Shown: piece by piece, positions 27,884-35,753 of the stretch
Layout: each line of letters opens with the position of its first letter
Numbering within the stretch: position 1 is the stretch's first letter
DNA from: Asanoa siamensis
GTDB taxonomy: Bacteria > Actinomycetota > Actinomycetes > Mycobacteriales > Micromonosporaceae
Reading direction: 5' to 3'
Assembly: GCF_016862555.1 (NCBI RefSeq)
Contig: NZ_BONE01000014.1
Span: 1-64,000 of the forward strand
DNA length: 64,000 bases
The notes under the pieces: generated by a model
Databases searched by the model: none
What the model saw: the letters and a program-made list of their open reading frames with translations, nothing else
What the model was told of the DNA's origin: nothing
Position numbers and translations under genes: made by a program

Positions 27884-29470
27884 TCAGTCGGCGATCGCTT
27901 CGGCCTTCGCCAGGGCGACCTCGGCCTCGTCGGCCGGGGTCTCGGGCTTGTCGCCGACGCCGCGCAGCGGGATCTCCTTGACGAACCACGCCAGCACCGG
28001 CACCAGGATGACGATCACGGCCGCCCAGACGAAGACGTAGGCGATCGAGTCCGCCAGGCCGCTCATCACCGCTTCGCGGATCTGGGTGGGTAGGTTCTGG
28101 AGCGCGGTCGGGTCGACGCCCGCGCCGCCGCCCTCGCCGGCGAGGGCGCTGCCCGCCGGGGAGTCAGCCAGACGGTGCACGAAGAGTGCGCCGAAGAGGG
28201 CGATGCCGATCGAGCCGCCGATGGAGCGAAAGAACGTCGCCGCGCCGCTGCCCGCGCCGAGGTCCTTCTGCTCGACGCTGTTCTGCGCGATCAGCATCGA
28301 GGTCTGCATCAGGAAGCCCATGCCCACGCCGAGGACGACCATGTAGAGCGACAGGACCAGCTTCGTGGTCCCCGCGTTGATCGTGGAGAGCAGGACCATG
28401 CCGGCCAGCAGGGCCACGCCGCCGAGGATCGGGAAGATCCGGTAGCGGCCGGTCTTCGTGATGACCCGGCCGGCGATCACCGAGATGACCAGCATGCCGA
28501 ACATCAGCGGGAGGAGCAGCAGGCCGCTGTTGGTCGCCGAGGCGCCCTGCACCGTCTGCTGGAACAGCGGCAGGAAGTTCATCGCGCCGAACATCGCGAA
28601 GCCGAGCAGGAAGCCGACCGCGGAGATCAGGGCGAAGTTGCGGTTGGCGAACAGGTGCAGCGGCAGGATCGGCTCCGGCGCGCGGCGCTCGACGAAGCCG
28701 AACACCACCAGCGAGACCACGGTCAGCGCGGCGAGGCCGAGGATCTGCGGCGAGGTCCAGTCGTACTCGTTGCCGCCCCAGGTGGTGATCAGCACGAGCG
28801 CGGTGATGCCGACCGAGAGCAGTGCGGCGCCGAGGTAGTCGATCCGGTGCTCGGTGCGGTAGCGCGGCAGGTGCATCCGGGTCGCCAGGATCAGCAGGGC
28901 CACGCCGCCCAGCGGCAGGTTGACGTAGAACGCCCAGCGCCACGACAGGTGGTCGGTGATGAAGCCGCCGACCAGCGGGCCCGCGACCATCGCGATCGCC
29001 ATGATGCCCGCGATCAGGCCCTGGTAGCGGCCGCGCTCGCGGGGCGGCACCAGGTCACCGATGATCGCCATGACGCCGACCATCAGGCCGCCCGCGCCGA
29101 GGCCCTGCACGGCCCGGAAGGCGATGAGCTCGATCATGCCGTCGTTCGGGCCGCCGAGCATGGCGGAGCCCGCCATTCCGCACAGCGCCGAGCCGATCAG
29201 GAAGATAATGATCGACGTCAGGAAGATGGACTTGCGGCCGTAGAGGTCGCCGAGCTTGCCCCAGATCGGCGTCGACACGGTCGTGCCGAGCACGTAGGCG
29301 GTGACCACCCAGGTGAAGTGGTTGAGCCCACCGAACTCGCCGACGATGCGCGGCAGCGCCGTGCTGACGATCATGTTGTCGAGCATTGCCAGCATCATCG
29401 CGATCATCAGACCGGCGAGGATGACGCGGATCTTCTGCGGAGTCAGCGCCCGCATCGCGTCAGTGGTCAA
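27884..29470 (-). CDS. MFS multidrug efflux transporter, DHA2 (EmrB/QacA) family
   Basis: 528 residues with about 14 transmembrane helices. Motif A-like GKLGDLYGRKSIFL follows helix 2, LDNMIVSTALPRI is the DHA2 signature in helix 1, and GLGAGGLMVGVMAIIGDLVPPRERGRYQG is the motif B/C region. It should export drugs or metabolites by proton antiport. A TTG at 29470 is the likely start (MTTDAMRALTPQ), with a GGGGGG stretch upstream; the ATG five codons in is possible. Divergent from a TetR regulator across a palindromic operator region, so it is probably repressed by it. Confidence 0.92.
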   Translation of the reverse strand: MTTDAMRALTPQKIRVILAGLMIAMMLAMLDNMIVSTALPRIVGEFGGLNHFTWVVTAYVLGTTVSTPIWGKLGDLYGRKSIFLTSIIIFLIGSALCGMAGSAMLGGPNDGMIELIAFRAVQGLGAGGLMVGVMAIIGDLVPPRERGRYQGLIAGIMAIAMVAGPLVGGFITDHLSWRWAFYVNLPLGGVALLILATRMHLPRYRTEHRIDYLGAALLSVGITALVLITTWGGNEYDWTSPQILGLAALTVVSLVVFGFVERRAPEPILPLHLFANRNFALISAVGFLLGFAMFGAMNFLPLFQQTVQGASATNSGLLLLPLMFGMLVISVIAGRVITKTGRYRIFPILGGVALLAGMVLLSTINAGTTKLVLSLYMVVLGVGMGFLMQTSMLIAQNSVEQKDLGAGSGAATFFRSIGGSIGIALFGALFVHRLADSPAGSALAGEGGGAGVDPTALQNLPTQIREAVMSGLADSIAYVFVWAAVIVILVPVLAWFVKEIPLRGVGDKPETPADEAEVALAKAEAIAD

Positions 29471-29496
29471 TCGGAACGCCCCCCATAGTGATCGGA

Positions 29497-29540
29497 CTTA
29501 CCTGCCGACCGGCTAGTGTCCTTACTAGCCGCACGGTAAG
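29497..29540. promoter_or_regulatory. Candidate TetR operator between efflux gene and regulator
   Basis: GGCTAGT (29511-29517) and ACTAGCC (29524-29530) form a perfect 7-bp inverted repeat with a 6-base spacer. Outer half-sites CTTACC (29497-29502) and GGTAAG (29535-29540) flank it nearly symmetrically. The site sits centrally in the 110-base divergent promoter region, where TetR-family operators usually occur. Confidence 0.7.
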
Positions 29541-29580
29541 CTGACGACCAACCGGGCGTCAAGTCGATTTGGGGGACAGA

Positions 29581-30135
29581 GTGACCGAGAGCACGCGGGG
29601 GCGGATCCAGGCCGTCGCGCTCGAGCTCTTCACGGAGAACGGGTACGAGAAGACGTCGCTCCGCGAGATCGCCGAGCGGCTCGGGGTGACGAAGGCGGCC
29701 CTGTACTACCACTTCAAGAGCAAGGACGAGATCGTCTCGAGCTTCGCCGAGGATCGGCTCCAGCGGCTCGACGAGATCATCGAGTGGGCGCAGGCGCAGC
29801 CGCCCGGGTTGACGCGCCGGCAGGAGTTGCTGTCCCGCTACGCCGACGAGTTCTTCGCCAGCAATCACCCGTCTGTGATGCGGTTCTTCGAGCAGAACCA
29901 GACCGTCGTCAAGACCATGTCTGCCGGCATCGGGATGCGCGATCGGATGATGCGGGTGGCGTCGCTGATGGCCGACGACGCCGACGACCCGGCCGAGCAG
30001 CTCCGCACCGCGCTCGCCCTGTTCGCCGTGCACGGGAGCTGGTTCGCGATCAAGCGCGACATCCCGCTCGAGGAGCGCAAGCGGGTCGCCCTCGAGGTGG
30101 CCGAGGACCTGTGGCGGCCGCGGGTCAGCCCGTGA
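29581..30135 (+). CDS. TetR-family transcriptional repressor
   Basis: 184 residues. The N-terminal helix-turn-helix reads RGRIQAVALELFTENGYEKTSLREIAERLGVTKAALYYHFKSKDEIV, a textbook TetR DNA-binding domain. The C-terminal ligand domain is not specific enough to name an inducer. The GTG at 29581 follows GGGGGACA at good spacing; an in-frame TTG upstream is less likely. It probably controls the divergent MFS efflux gene and itself. Its 3' end overlaps the convergent GNAT gene by 11 bases. Confidence 0.92.
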   Translation: MTESTRGRIQAVALELFTENGYEKTSLREIAERLGVTKAALYYHFKSKDEIVSSFAEDRLQRLDEIIEWAQAQPPGLTRRQELLSRYADEFFASNHPSVMRFFEQNQTVVKTMSAGIGMRDRMMRVASLMADDADDPAEQLRTALALFAVHGSWFAIKRDIPLEERKRVALEVAEDLWRPRVSP

Positions 30136-30625
30136 GCTTCAGGCGCAGCGCCTCGAGGTCGACTCCCGGGAACGGTGACCAGTCCCGCTCCGGGACGCGG
30201 GTGAAGCCGAGCCGCGCGTAGAGGCGCTTGGCCGGCGCGGAGAAGCTCCGGACACAGATGACGACGGCGTGGCAGCCCAACGCGGTGGCCCGCTCGACGC
30301 AGGCCCGCGCGAGCGCCTCGCCCGCGCCCCGGCCCTGCGCCGCCGGGTCGACGGCGAGCATCCGGAACTCGGCCTCGCCGTCGCCGGACACCTCCGCGTA
30401 CGCGGTGCCGGGCAGCACGAAGGTGACCGAGCCGAGCACCTGGCCCGTCACCTCGTCGGCGGCCACCAGCAGCACGCCGGCCTCGGCGCGGGTCTGCACG
30501 TCGGCCAGCTTCTTGTCGTAGCCGTGGTCACCGGCGAGCTGACCGTCCGCACGGTAGGCGTCGACGGTCAGCCGCGCGATCGCCGGGAAGTCGGCCGGGG
30601 TCGCGAGCCGGATCTGGAGCGTCAT
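30125..30625 (-). CDS. GNAT-family N-acetyltransferase
   Basis: 166 residues starting MTLQIRLATPADFPAIARL. The acetyl-CoA-binding motif A is FRMLAVDPAAQGRGAGEALARACVERA (R/Q-x-x-G-x-G/A). The C-terminal region SAPAKRLYARLGFTRVPERDW is a typical motif B. The acceptor substrate is unknown. Its ATG overlaps the stop of the biotinyl-protein gene (ATGA), so it is the distal gene of that two-gene unit. Confidence 0.88.
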   Translation of the reverse strand: MTLQIRLATPADFPAIARLTVDAYRADGQLAGDHGYDKKLADVQTRAEAGVLLVAADEVTGQVLGSVTFVLPGTAYAEVSGDGEAEFRMLAVDPAAQGRGAGEALARACVERATALGCHAVVICVRSFSAPAKRLYARLGFTRVPERDWSPFPGVDLEALRLKLTG

Positions 30626-30837
30626 TCGATGACGGCGATCAGGTCGCCCTCCTGGACGACGTCGCCCTCGTTGACGGCGATCTGCTTGAGGGTGCCGGCG
30701 CCCTCGGCGAGCACCGGGATCTCCATCTTCATCGACTCGAGGATGACCAGCGTGTCGCCCTCGTCGACGGTGTCGCCCGCCGACGCCACGACCTTCCACA
30801 CGTTCGCCACCATCTCGGCGCGGATCTCGTCAGCCAT
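30622..30837 (-). CDS. Biotin/lipoyl attachment-domain protein (TB7.3-like)
   Basis: 71 residues, little more than a single biotinyl domain: MADEIRAEMVANVWKVVAS, the attachment site ILESMKMEIPV (Lys in MKM) and NEGDVVQEGDLIAVIE. Equivalent to mycobacterial biotinylated protein TB7.3, which is likewise encoded between pdtaS and the rshA/sigH genes. It may serve a biotin-dependent carboxylase in trans (inference). The upstream in-frame ATG at 30894 is unlikely, since the conserved fold starts at 30837. Divergent from the bL37 gene. Confidence 0.9.
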   Translation of the reverse strand: MADEIRAEMVANVWKVVASAGDTVDEGDTLVILESMKMEIPVLAEGAGTLKQIAVNEGDVVQEGDLIAVIE

Positions 30838-30981
30838 CGCGGGCTCCTCCCCACAGGTCGTGGCGGCACACCGTCGGGCCGCGTCAGCATCCAACCATGC
30901 GGCGGCCGTGGGTGTCCGCCTGGCGGGCCGTCTACGATCGTCGGGTTACCGGTCAGAACGGGTCGGAACGGAGGTCGACGA

Positions 30982-31056
30982 ATGGCGAAGAAGAGCCGTA
31001 AGAAGAAGGCACGTAAGAAGAGCGCCGCCAACCACGGCAAGCGCCCCAACTCCTGA
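30982..31056 (+). CDS. 50S ribosomal protein bL37 (24 residues)
   Basis: A 24-codon gene, MAKKSRKKKARKKSAANHG followed by KRPNS, with a strong GGAGG nine bases before the ATG and a perfect terminator right behind it. Over half the residues are Lys or Arg. The pattern MAK..RKK...K..ANHGKRPN is that of bL37, the tiny protein found in the large subunit of mycobacterial ribosomes. It is too short for most gene finders. It stands alone as a monocistronic unit between the divergent TB7.3-like gene and convergent rsrA. Confidence 0.9.
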   Translation: MAKKSRKKKARKKSAANHGKRPNS

Positions 31057-31064
31057 ATGCCAAC

Positions 31065-31098
31065 GTCGCCGGCCCCAGCGGGCCGGCGACGGGCTTTT
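31065..31098 (+). terminator. Intrinsic terminator of the bL37 gene
   Basis: Perfect 11-bp arms GTCGCCGGCCC (31065-31075) and GGGCCGGCGAC (31080-31090), a CAGC loop, then GGGCTTTT. The last T is also the first base of the complementary rsrA stop codon, so the terminator abuts the convergent gene. Confidence 0.93.
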
Positions 31099-31358
31099 CA
31101 CGCTTCGGTACGGAGCTCGGTGAGCTTGCCGCGCAGCCGGGCGAGCAGCTCGGCCGGTGCGGTCTCGTTGCCGCAGCAGCGTGCCACCAGCGCCTTGACC
31201 TCCTGCTCGATGCCGTATTCGCGCAGGCACGGCGAACACTCGTCGAGGTGGTCGCGGATCAGGCCGCGGCGCTCGTCGGCGCACTCGAGGTCGAGGTAGA
31301 GGTAGACCTCTTCGAGCACTTCGCTGCAGTCGGTCTCGTGGGGGTTACCGCAACTCAC
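31098..31358 (-). CDS. rsrA: Redox-sensing zinc anti-sigma factor RsrA (RshA)
   Basis: 86 residues from a GTG preceded by GAGGAA. It holds SigR inactive under reducing conditions and releases it when thiols oxidise. The zinc-binding anti-sigma (ZAS) signature HLDECSPC (H-x3-C-x2-C) is present, with further cysteines near the N-terminus (MSCGNPHETDCSEV) and a late CC pair. Encoded six bases after sigR in the same direction, the classic arrangement. The pair is expected to be autoregulated via the SigR-type promoter upstream. Confidence 0.95.
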   Translation of the reverse strand: MSCGNPHETDCSEVLEEVYLYLDLECADERRGLIRDHLDECSPCLREYGIEQEVKALVARCCGNETAPAELLARLRGKLTELRTEA

Positions 31359-31364
31359 GGTTCC

Positions 31365-32003
31365 TCACACCTCCTGGCGGGCAGCGGCGGCGTCACCCGT
31401 CGGGGTGCGGGTGAAGCCTCGATCCGCAGCGTAGCGCTCCAGAAGGTTGCGCAGGTTGCGGCGACCGCGGTGAAGTCGCGACATGACCGTGCCGATCGGC
31501 GTGTTCATGATGTCGGCGATCTCCTTGTAGGAGAAGCCCTCGACGTCGGCGAGGTAGACGGCCAGCCGGAACTCCTCCGGGAGCTGCTGCAGCGCGTTCT
31601 TCACGTCGCTGTCCGGCAGCCGGTCGAGCGCCTCGGTCTCGGCGGAGCGCAGCCCGCTGGACGTGTGCGACTCGGCGTTGGCGAGCTGCCAGTCGGTGAT
31701 CTCCTCCGTCGGTGCCTGGACGGGCTGGCGCTGCCGGCGGCGGTAGGAGTTGATGTAGGTGTTGGTGAGGATCCGGTAGAGCCACGCCTTGAGGTTGGTG
31801 CCCTCCTCGAACTGGTGGAAGGCGGCGTAGGCCTTGAGGAACGTCTCCTGGACCAGGTCCTCGGCGTCGGCCGGGTTGCGGGTCATCCGCAGGGCCGCGG
31901 CGTAGAGCTGGTCGACGAAGGGCAGCGCGTCCCGCTCGAACCGCGCGCGACGCTCGTCGGTCGGCTCCTCGGTTCGGGTCTTCTCCGGCTGCGTCAACCG
32001 CAC
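31365..32003 (-). CDS. sigR: ECF sigma factor SigR (SigH), disulfide-stress response
   Basis: 212 residues from the GTG at 32003, which follows GAGGGGG at short spacing. Region 2 contains [23 protein letters not shown] and [24 protein letters not shown]; region 4 contains [26 protein letters not shown] and [15 protein letters not shown]. These match S. coelicolor SigR and mycobacterial SigH closely. The frame stays open for 84 more codons upstream, including an in-frame GTG at 32177 that could start a stress-induced longer isoform. Controls thioredoxin, mycothiol and protease genes in relatives. Confidence 0.95.
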   Translation of the reverse strand: MRLTQPEKTRTEEPTDERRARFERDALPFVDQLYAAALRMTRNPADAEDLVQETFLKAYAAFHQFEEGTNLKAWLYRILTNTYINSYRRRQRQPVQAPTEEITDWQLANAESHTSSGLRSAETEALDRLPDSDVKNALQQLPEEFRLAVYLADVEGFSYKEIADIMNTPIGTVMSRLHRGRRNLRNLLERYAADRGFTRTPTGDAAAARQEV

Positions 32004-32219
32004 GTCCCCCCTCAACTGTCCCGACGAGGATACGCGGCGCGTACCGGTCGCCGACTCAGTTGTGGATGGGTTGCCCCGGATCAGGCCGTGAGTAACGTCG
32101 CTCGCCGGCCATTCGGGCGCGGTGAGAAGTGCGCGGACCCGGCCGGTGTCCCGGCCGCCTCGCGTAGCTGCATGCACTGGGAAGAGCCCCCTTGCCGTCT
32201 TTACAGGTACGACGGCTGT

Positions 32220-32246
32220 AACAGCGTGGGCTCGTGGGGAATTCCC
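32220..32246 (-). promoter_or_regulatory. SigR-type autoregulatory promoter of sigR
   Basis: On the minus strand, GGGAAT (32246-32241) is followed after exactly 18 bases by GTTA (32222-32219). This fits the known SigR consensus GGAAT-N18-GTT. The predicted transcript starts near 32213 and has a ~200-base leader before the GTG at 32003. It implies positive autoregulation of sigR-rsrA. Confidence 0.72.
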
Positions 32247-32259
32247 GCAGGTCAACCCA

Positions 32260-32291
32260 CTCGCCTCGGGGATTGTGGTCCCCGAGGCGAG
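32260..32291. terminator. 13-bp perfect hairpin upstream of sigR
   Basis: CTCGCCTCGGGGA (32260-32272) pairs exactly with TCCCCGAGGCGAG (32279-32291). It lies between the end of the alpha/beta-hydrolase gene and the SigR-type promoter, so it probably insulates sigR from the upstream gene. No T-run follows. Confidence 0.6.
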
Positions 32292-32395
32292 GTGGGCCTG
32301 GGAGGTTGATGCGGACCGGGGGGTCCGCGGACTCGTGGAGGGAGTCCCCAGGGCAAGCCTGGCTCATCAGGTGCAACGAGTCATGGTCCGGACAG

Positions 32396-33010
32396 TTACG
32401 GACGCGCCCACCCCTTGCCCCGCAGCCACTCCACCACCAGCTGCCCCAGGCCACGCGGGTCGCCGCGCAGGTCGTGCCGCTGGCCCGGGCGGACCACGAC
32501 CTCGACCCCGGGAGAGGGATCCGGCACCCCGAACGGGTCACGGTCGCCGTTGACGACCAGCGTGGGCACGCCGGTGAGCAGCTCCTGCGCCCGCGACCGC
32601 TCCGGGCGCCCCGGCGGGTGCAACGGGAAGGCCAGGCAGACGATGCCGGCCGCGCCGAGCGCGACCGACGTGCGGCAGGCGACCCGGGCTCCGCTGGACC
32701 GCCCGCCCACCACCAGCGGTGGCGGCTCGGGGAAGCCCTTGACGATCTCGTGGACGACCGCCGTCCAGGCGGCGTCGAGCTGGTTGGCGGGCGCGGGCGC
32801 GCGCCGGCCGGCGACCCGGTAGGGCTGGGTCACCCGCACCACGGAGACGCCGGCCGCGACGCAGGCACGGCGAACCGCCATCAGGTCGGGCGCCTCGACG
32901 CCCCCACCGGCGCCGTGCCCGAGCACGAACAACGCCGCCGGCCGGCCGTCGACCTCGTCGATCTCGGCGACGGCCGGGCCGTGCGGTGTCGCGATCTGTA
33001 TGACGCCCAT
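32396..33010 (-). CDS. Alpha/beta-hydrolase family protein (KANL3/Tex30-like)
   Basis: 204 residues. The nucleophile elbow is GGRSSGARVA (G-x-S-x-G), the oxyanion strand LFVLGHGAGGGVEAP, the acid is likely in LVVNGDRDPFG and the His in RPGQRHDLRG. This matches the short dienelactone-hydrolase-like or KANL3/Tex30 alpha/beta hydrolases. Substrate unknown. It is followed by a ~100-base spacer with a hairpin before the sigR promoter, and preceded by a WhiB gene in the same direction. Confidence 0.82.
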   Translation of the reverse strand: MGVIQIATPHGPAVAEIDEVDGRPAALFVLGHGAGGGVEAPDLMAVRRACVAAGVSVVRVTQPYRVAGRRAPAPANQLDAAWTAVVHEIVKGFPEPPPLVVGGRSSGARVACRTSVALGAAGIVCLAFPLHPPGRPERSRAQELLTGVPTLVVNGDRDPFGVPDPSPGVEVVVRPGQRHDLRGDPRGLGQLVVEWLRGKGWARP

Positions 33011-33040
33011 GGCCCCATTGTGCTGGCCAGGGGCCGCCCG

Positions 33041-33430
33041 TCAGCTGACCGGCACCAGTTCGAGCGAAAGGTCGCGCATCGGCGGCCCCGAGTCGATGGT
33101 CTCGCTGCCCCGGGTGAGCTGGCCGCGCCAGGCCACCAGCATCGCCCGCCGCTCGCGCGGCGTGGTGCCGCCCCAGACGCCGTGGCAGTCGCCGACCTCG
33201 AGCGCCCACGCCAGACACGCACCCTGCACGTCGCAGGTGCGGCACAGCGCGAGAGCGGTGTCGGCCGGCTCGCTCGGGGCCGGGAAGAACGTCTCCGGAT
33301 CGACGGACTGACACACACCCCTGGTGCGCCAGGCTTCGTCGAGCTGTCGTTCGGCCGAGGCGCGGAGCAGTCGTGGATCCCGACGTGCGGATGCGACCTC
33401 GTGCGGGCGTGGCATTCGCGCCCGTGTCAT
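33041..33430 (-). CDS. WhiB-family transcription factor (second copy)
   Basis: 129 residues, longer than WhiB1 at both ends. Cluster ligands are in TRGVCQSVD and ALCRTCDVQGAC (C-x2-C-x5-C), and GVWGGTTPRERRAM follows. The ~38-residue N-terminal extension is basic and the C-terminus carries an unrelated SLELVPVS tail. The exact WhiB subgroup is not clear to me. The ATG at 33430 is preceded by a GGGGGAGG. A 9-bp inverted repeat lies in its promoter region. Confidence 0.9.
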   Translation of the reverse strand: MTRARMPRPHEVASARRDPRLLRASAERQLDEAWRTRGVCQSVDPETFFPAPSEPADTALALCRTCDVQGACLAWALEVGDCHGVWGGTTPRERRAMLVAWRGQLTRGSETIDSGPPMRDLSLELVPVS

Positions 33431-33490
33431 CTACAACCCACCTCCCCCGTGGGGCCGGCTACCGCGTTGGTGCGGCGGAAGATCTGGGAT

Positions 33491-33538
33491 CAATGGGTGT
33501 TTCGCCCAGCGCGAGAACGCACCCATTGCCGGCGCTGT
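33491..33538. promoter_or_regulatory. Inverted repeat in the promoter region of the second whiB gene
   Basis: CAATGGGTG (33491-33499) and CACCCATTG (33530-33538) are exact complements separated by 30 bases, with partial inner pairing. It lies 60-110 bases upstream of the WhiB start, in a 227-base gap with no other feature, and could bind a dimeric regulator. Confidence 0.5.
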
Positions 33539-33657
33539 GTTCTATCGCACTAGTGACGCGCGAGACAAGGGTTTAGTTGGAACATGCGGAAAGTCCGGTC
33601 CGCGAAACCGCTACAAGGTTTCCCGAAAGGGAAAAATCAACCGGCGTAAATCAATGA

Positions 33658-34371
33658 TCAAAAGAGGGTCAGCTCGACCGGCTCTTCGTGCGGTGCCGCC
33701 AACGCCGGCGCGGCCACCGCGGTCACCAGATCGGGGCCGTCGTTGCGCACGTCGCCGACCGCCGGACCGACAGCGCGGATCTCGATGCCGGCCAGGGTCG
33801 CGTCGGACGGCGGGGCCAGCAGGTCCGCGGGCGCGCCGCCCCCGGCGAGCCAGGCCGCCCAGCGGTCGGGCGCCAGCACCAGCGGCATCCGGTTGTGCAC
33901 CAATGCGAGGTCGCCGAGCGCCGGCATCGTCACGATGCTGCAGGTGATCAGCTTCTGGTCGCCCCAGGCGGCCCACAGGCCACCGAAGACGATGGGCTCC
34001 GCGGCCGTCATGAAATAGGCCTGCTTGCCGCCGCCCGGCTTGCGGACCCACTCGTACCAGCCGTCGGCCGGCACCAGGCAGCGCTTGCCGGCGAAGGACC
34101 GCGCGTACGCCGGGGTGGTGGCGACCGTCTCGGCCCGGGCGTTGATCATGCGAGCCGCGCCCTTGGTGTCACCGGCCCAACTCGGCACGAGCCCCCAGCG
34201 GGCCACCGAGAGCGCACGGCCGCCCAGCGACGCGGACATCCGGACCACCGGCACCGGGTCGGTCGGCGCGACGTTGTAGTCGGCCACGAGGCCGTCGCGG
34301 GTGTCGTCGAACGCCTCGAAGAGCGCGCTGAGGTCGGGCGCGTCCCTGGTCGTCGCGTACCGCCCGCACAT
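33658..34371 (-). CDS. SRAP (YedK/HMCES) abasic-site DNA-protein crosslink protein
   Basis: 237 residues. The catalytic Cys2 (MCGRYA) forms a thiazolidine link to abasic sites in single-stranded DNA. Other SRAP landmarks are YNVAPTDPVPVV, the active-site NARAET, RCLVPADGWYEW and the late HNRMPLVL. This protects stalled replication forks. The gene neighbours aroA and rsgA as in mycobacteria. Divergent from aroA with an ~90-base spacer. Confidence 0.93.
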   Translation of the reverse strand: MCGRYATTRDAPDLSALFEAFDDTRDGLVADYNVAPTDPVPVVRMSASLGGRALSVARWGLVPSWAGDTKGAARMINARAETVATTPAYARSFAGKRCLVPADGWYEWVRKPGGGKQAYFMTAAEPIVFGGLWAAWGDQKLITCSIVTMPALGDLALVHNRMPLVLAPDRWAAWLAGGGAPADLLAPPSDATLAGIEIRAVGPAVGDVRNDGPDLVTAVAAPALAAPHEEPVELTLF

Positions 34372-34460
34372 GCCGCCACGCTAGCGCACCGTCGTCCCGG
34401 TACGCGGGAGCGGGAAATGTCGATCGCGGACCGCGCGGGCGGCAGGTCAGACTGGAGCAC

Positions 34461-35741
34461 GTGCCTCCACACGTGCCATGGAACGCGCCGACGGCCGCCG
34501 AGCCGGTCGACGCGACCGTCCAGCTGCCCGGCTCCAAGTCGATGACCGCCCGGGCGCTGGTGCTCAGCGCGATCGGGGTCGGTCCCTCCACGCTCTCCCG
34601 CCCGCTGCGCTCCCGCGACACCGAGATGATGGCCGGCGGCCTGCGCGCCATGGGCGTCAGCGTCTCCACGGTCGACGACGACCGCTGGGTGGTCCGCCCC
34701 GGCACGCTGCAGGGCCCCGCGCACGTCGACGTCGGCCAGGCCGGCACCGTCATGCGGTTCATGCCGGCGATCGCCGGGCTGGCGCAGGGCAACGTCACCT
34801 TCGACGGCGACCCGTCCGTGCGGCAGCGCCCGCTGCGCCCGCTGGTCGACGCGTTGCGCACGCTCGGGGTCAGCATCGACACCCCGCCGACCGGCAGCCT
34901 GCCGATGACGGTCCGCGGCACGGGCCGGGTCACCGGCGGCGAGGTGGTGCTCGACGCGTCCGCCTCCAGCCAGCTCGTCTCGGGTCTGCTGCTGGCCGCG
35001 CCCGACTTCGACCGCGGTGTCGTCGTGCGGCACGTCGGCCCGCCGGTGCCGTCCGCGCCCCACATCCGGATGACCGTGCAGATGCTGCGCGCGGCCGGCG
35101 CCGGCATCGACGAGTCGGCGCCCGACGTCTGGGTCGTCGAGCCGGGCAAGCTGACCGGGCGGGGCTGGACGATCGAGCCCGACCTCTCCGGCGCCATGCC
35201 GTTCTTCGCGGCGGCGCTGGTCACCGGCGGCGCGGTCACGCTGCTCGGCTGGCCGCGCAGCAGCGCCCAGCCGGTCGACCGGCTCCGCGCGCTGCTCGAC
35301 CAGATCGGCGGCGAGATCACGCTCGGCACCGACGGGCTGACCGTGCGGGGCACGGGCGCCGTGCACGGCCTCGACGCCGACCTCTCCGACGTCGGCGAGA
35401 TGACCCCGGTGCTGGCGGCGCTCGCGACGCTGGCCGACTCGCCGTCGCGGCTGCGCGGTGTCGGGCACATCCGCGGCCACGAGACCGACCGGCTCGCCGC
35501 GCTGGCCCACGAGCTGACCGCGCTCGGCGCCTCGGTCACGGAGACCCCCGACAGCCTGGAGATCACTCCTCGGCCGCTGCGCGGCGGCGTCTTCCACACC
35601 TACGACGACCACCGGATGGCGCACGCCGGCGCGGTGGTCGGCCTGGCGGTGCCCGGAGTCGCGCTCGACGACGTGGCGTGTACCTCGAAGACGATGCCCG
35701 ACTTCCCGGCACTATGGTCGGCGATGGTGACGGGCAAGTAG
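34461..35741 (+). CDS. aroA: 3-phosphoshikimate 1-carboxyvinyltransferase (EPSP synthase)
   Basis: 426 residues; sixth step of the shikimate pathway, joining PEP and shikimate-3-phosphate. Visible motifs are LPGSKSMTARALVLSA at the N-terminus, the PEP-site GQAGTVMRFMPAIA (usual GNAGT is here GQAGT) and YDDHRMAHAGAVVGLAV near the end. GTG at 34461 gives MPPHVPWNAPTAAEPV; a second GTG at 34473 is also plausible. It ends 12 bases before the likely rsgA start, so the two genes form an operon. Confidence 0.96.
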   Translation: MPPHVPWNAPTAAEPVDATVQLPGSKSMTARALVLSAIGVGPSTLSRPLRSRDTEMMAGGLRAMGVSVSTVDDDRWVVRPGTLQGPAHVDVGQAGTVMRFMPAIAGLAQGNVTFDGDPSVRQRPLRPLVDALRTLGVSIDTPPTGSLPMTVRGTGRVTGGEVVLDASASSQLVSGLLLAAPDFDRGVVVRHVGPPVPSAPHIRMTVQMLRAAGAGIDESAPDVWVVEPGKLTGRGWTIEPDLSGAMPFFAAALVTGGAVTLLGWPRSSAQPVDRLRALLDQIGGEITLGTDGLTVRGTGAVHGLDADLSDVGEMTPVLAALATLADSPSRLRGVGHIRGHETDRLAALAHELTALGASVTETPDSLEITPRPLRGGVFHTYDDHRMAHAGAVVGLAVPGVALDDVACTSKTMPDFPALWSAMVTGK

Positions 35742-35753
35742 GGGGAGAAGGCA

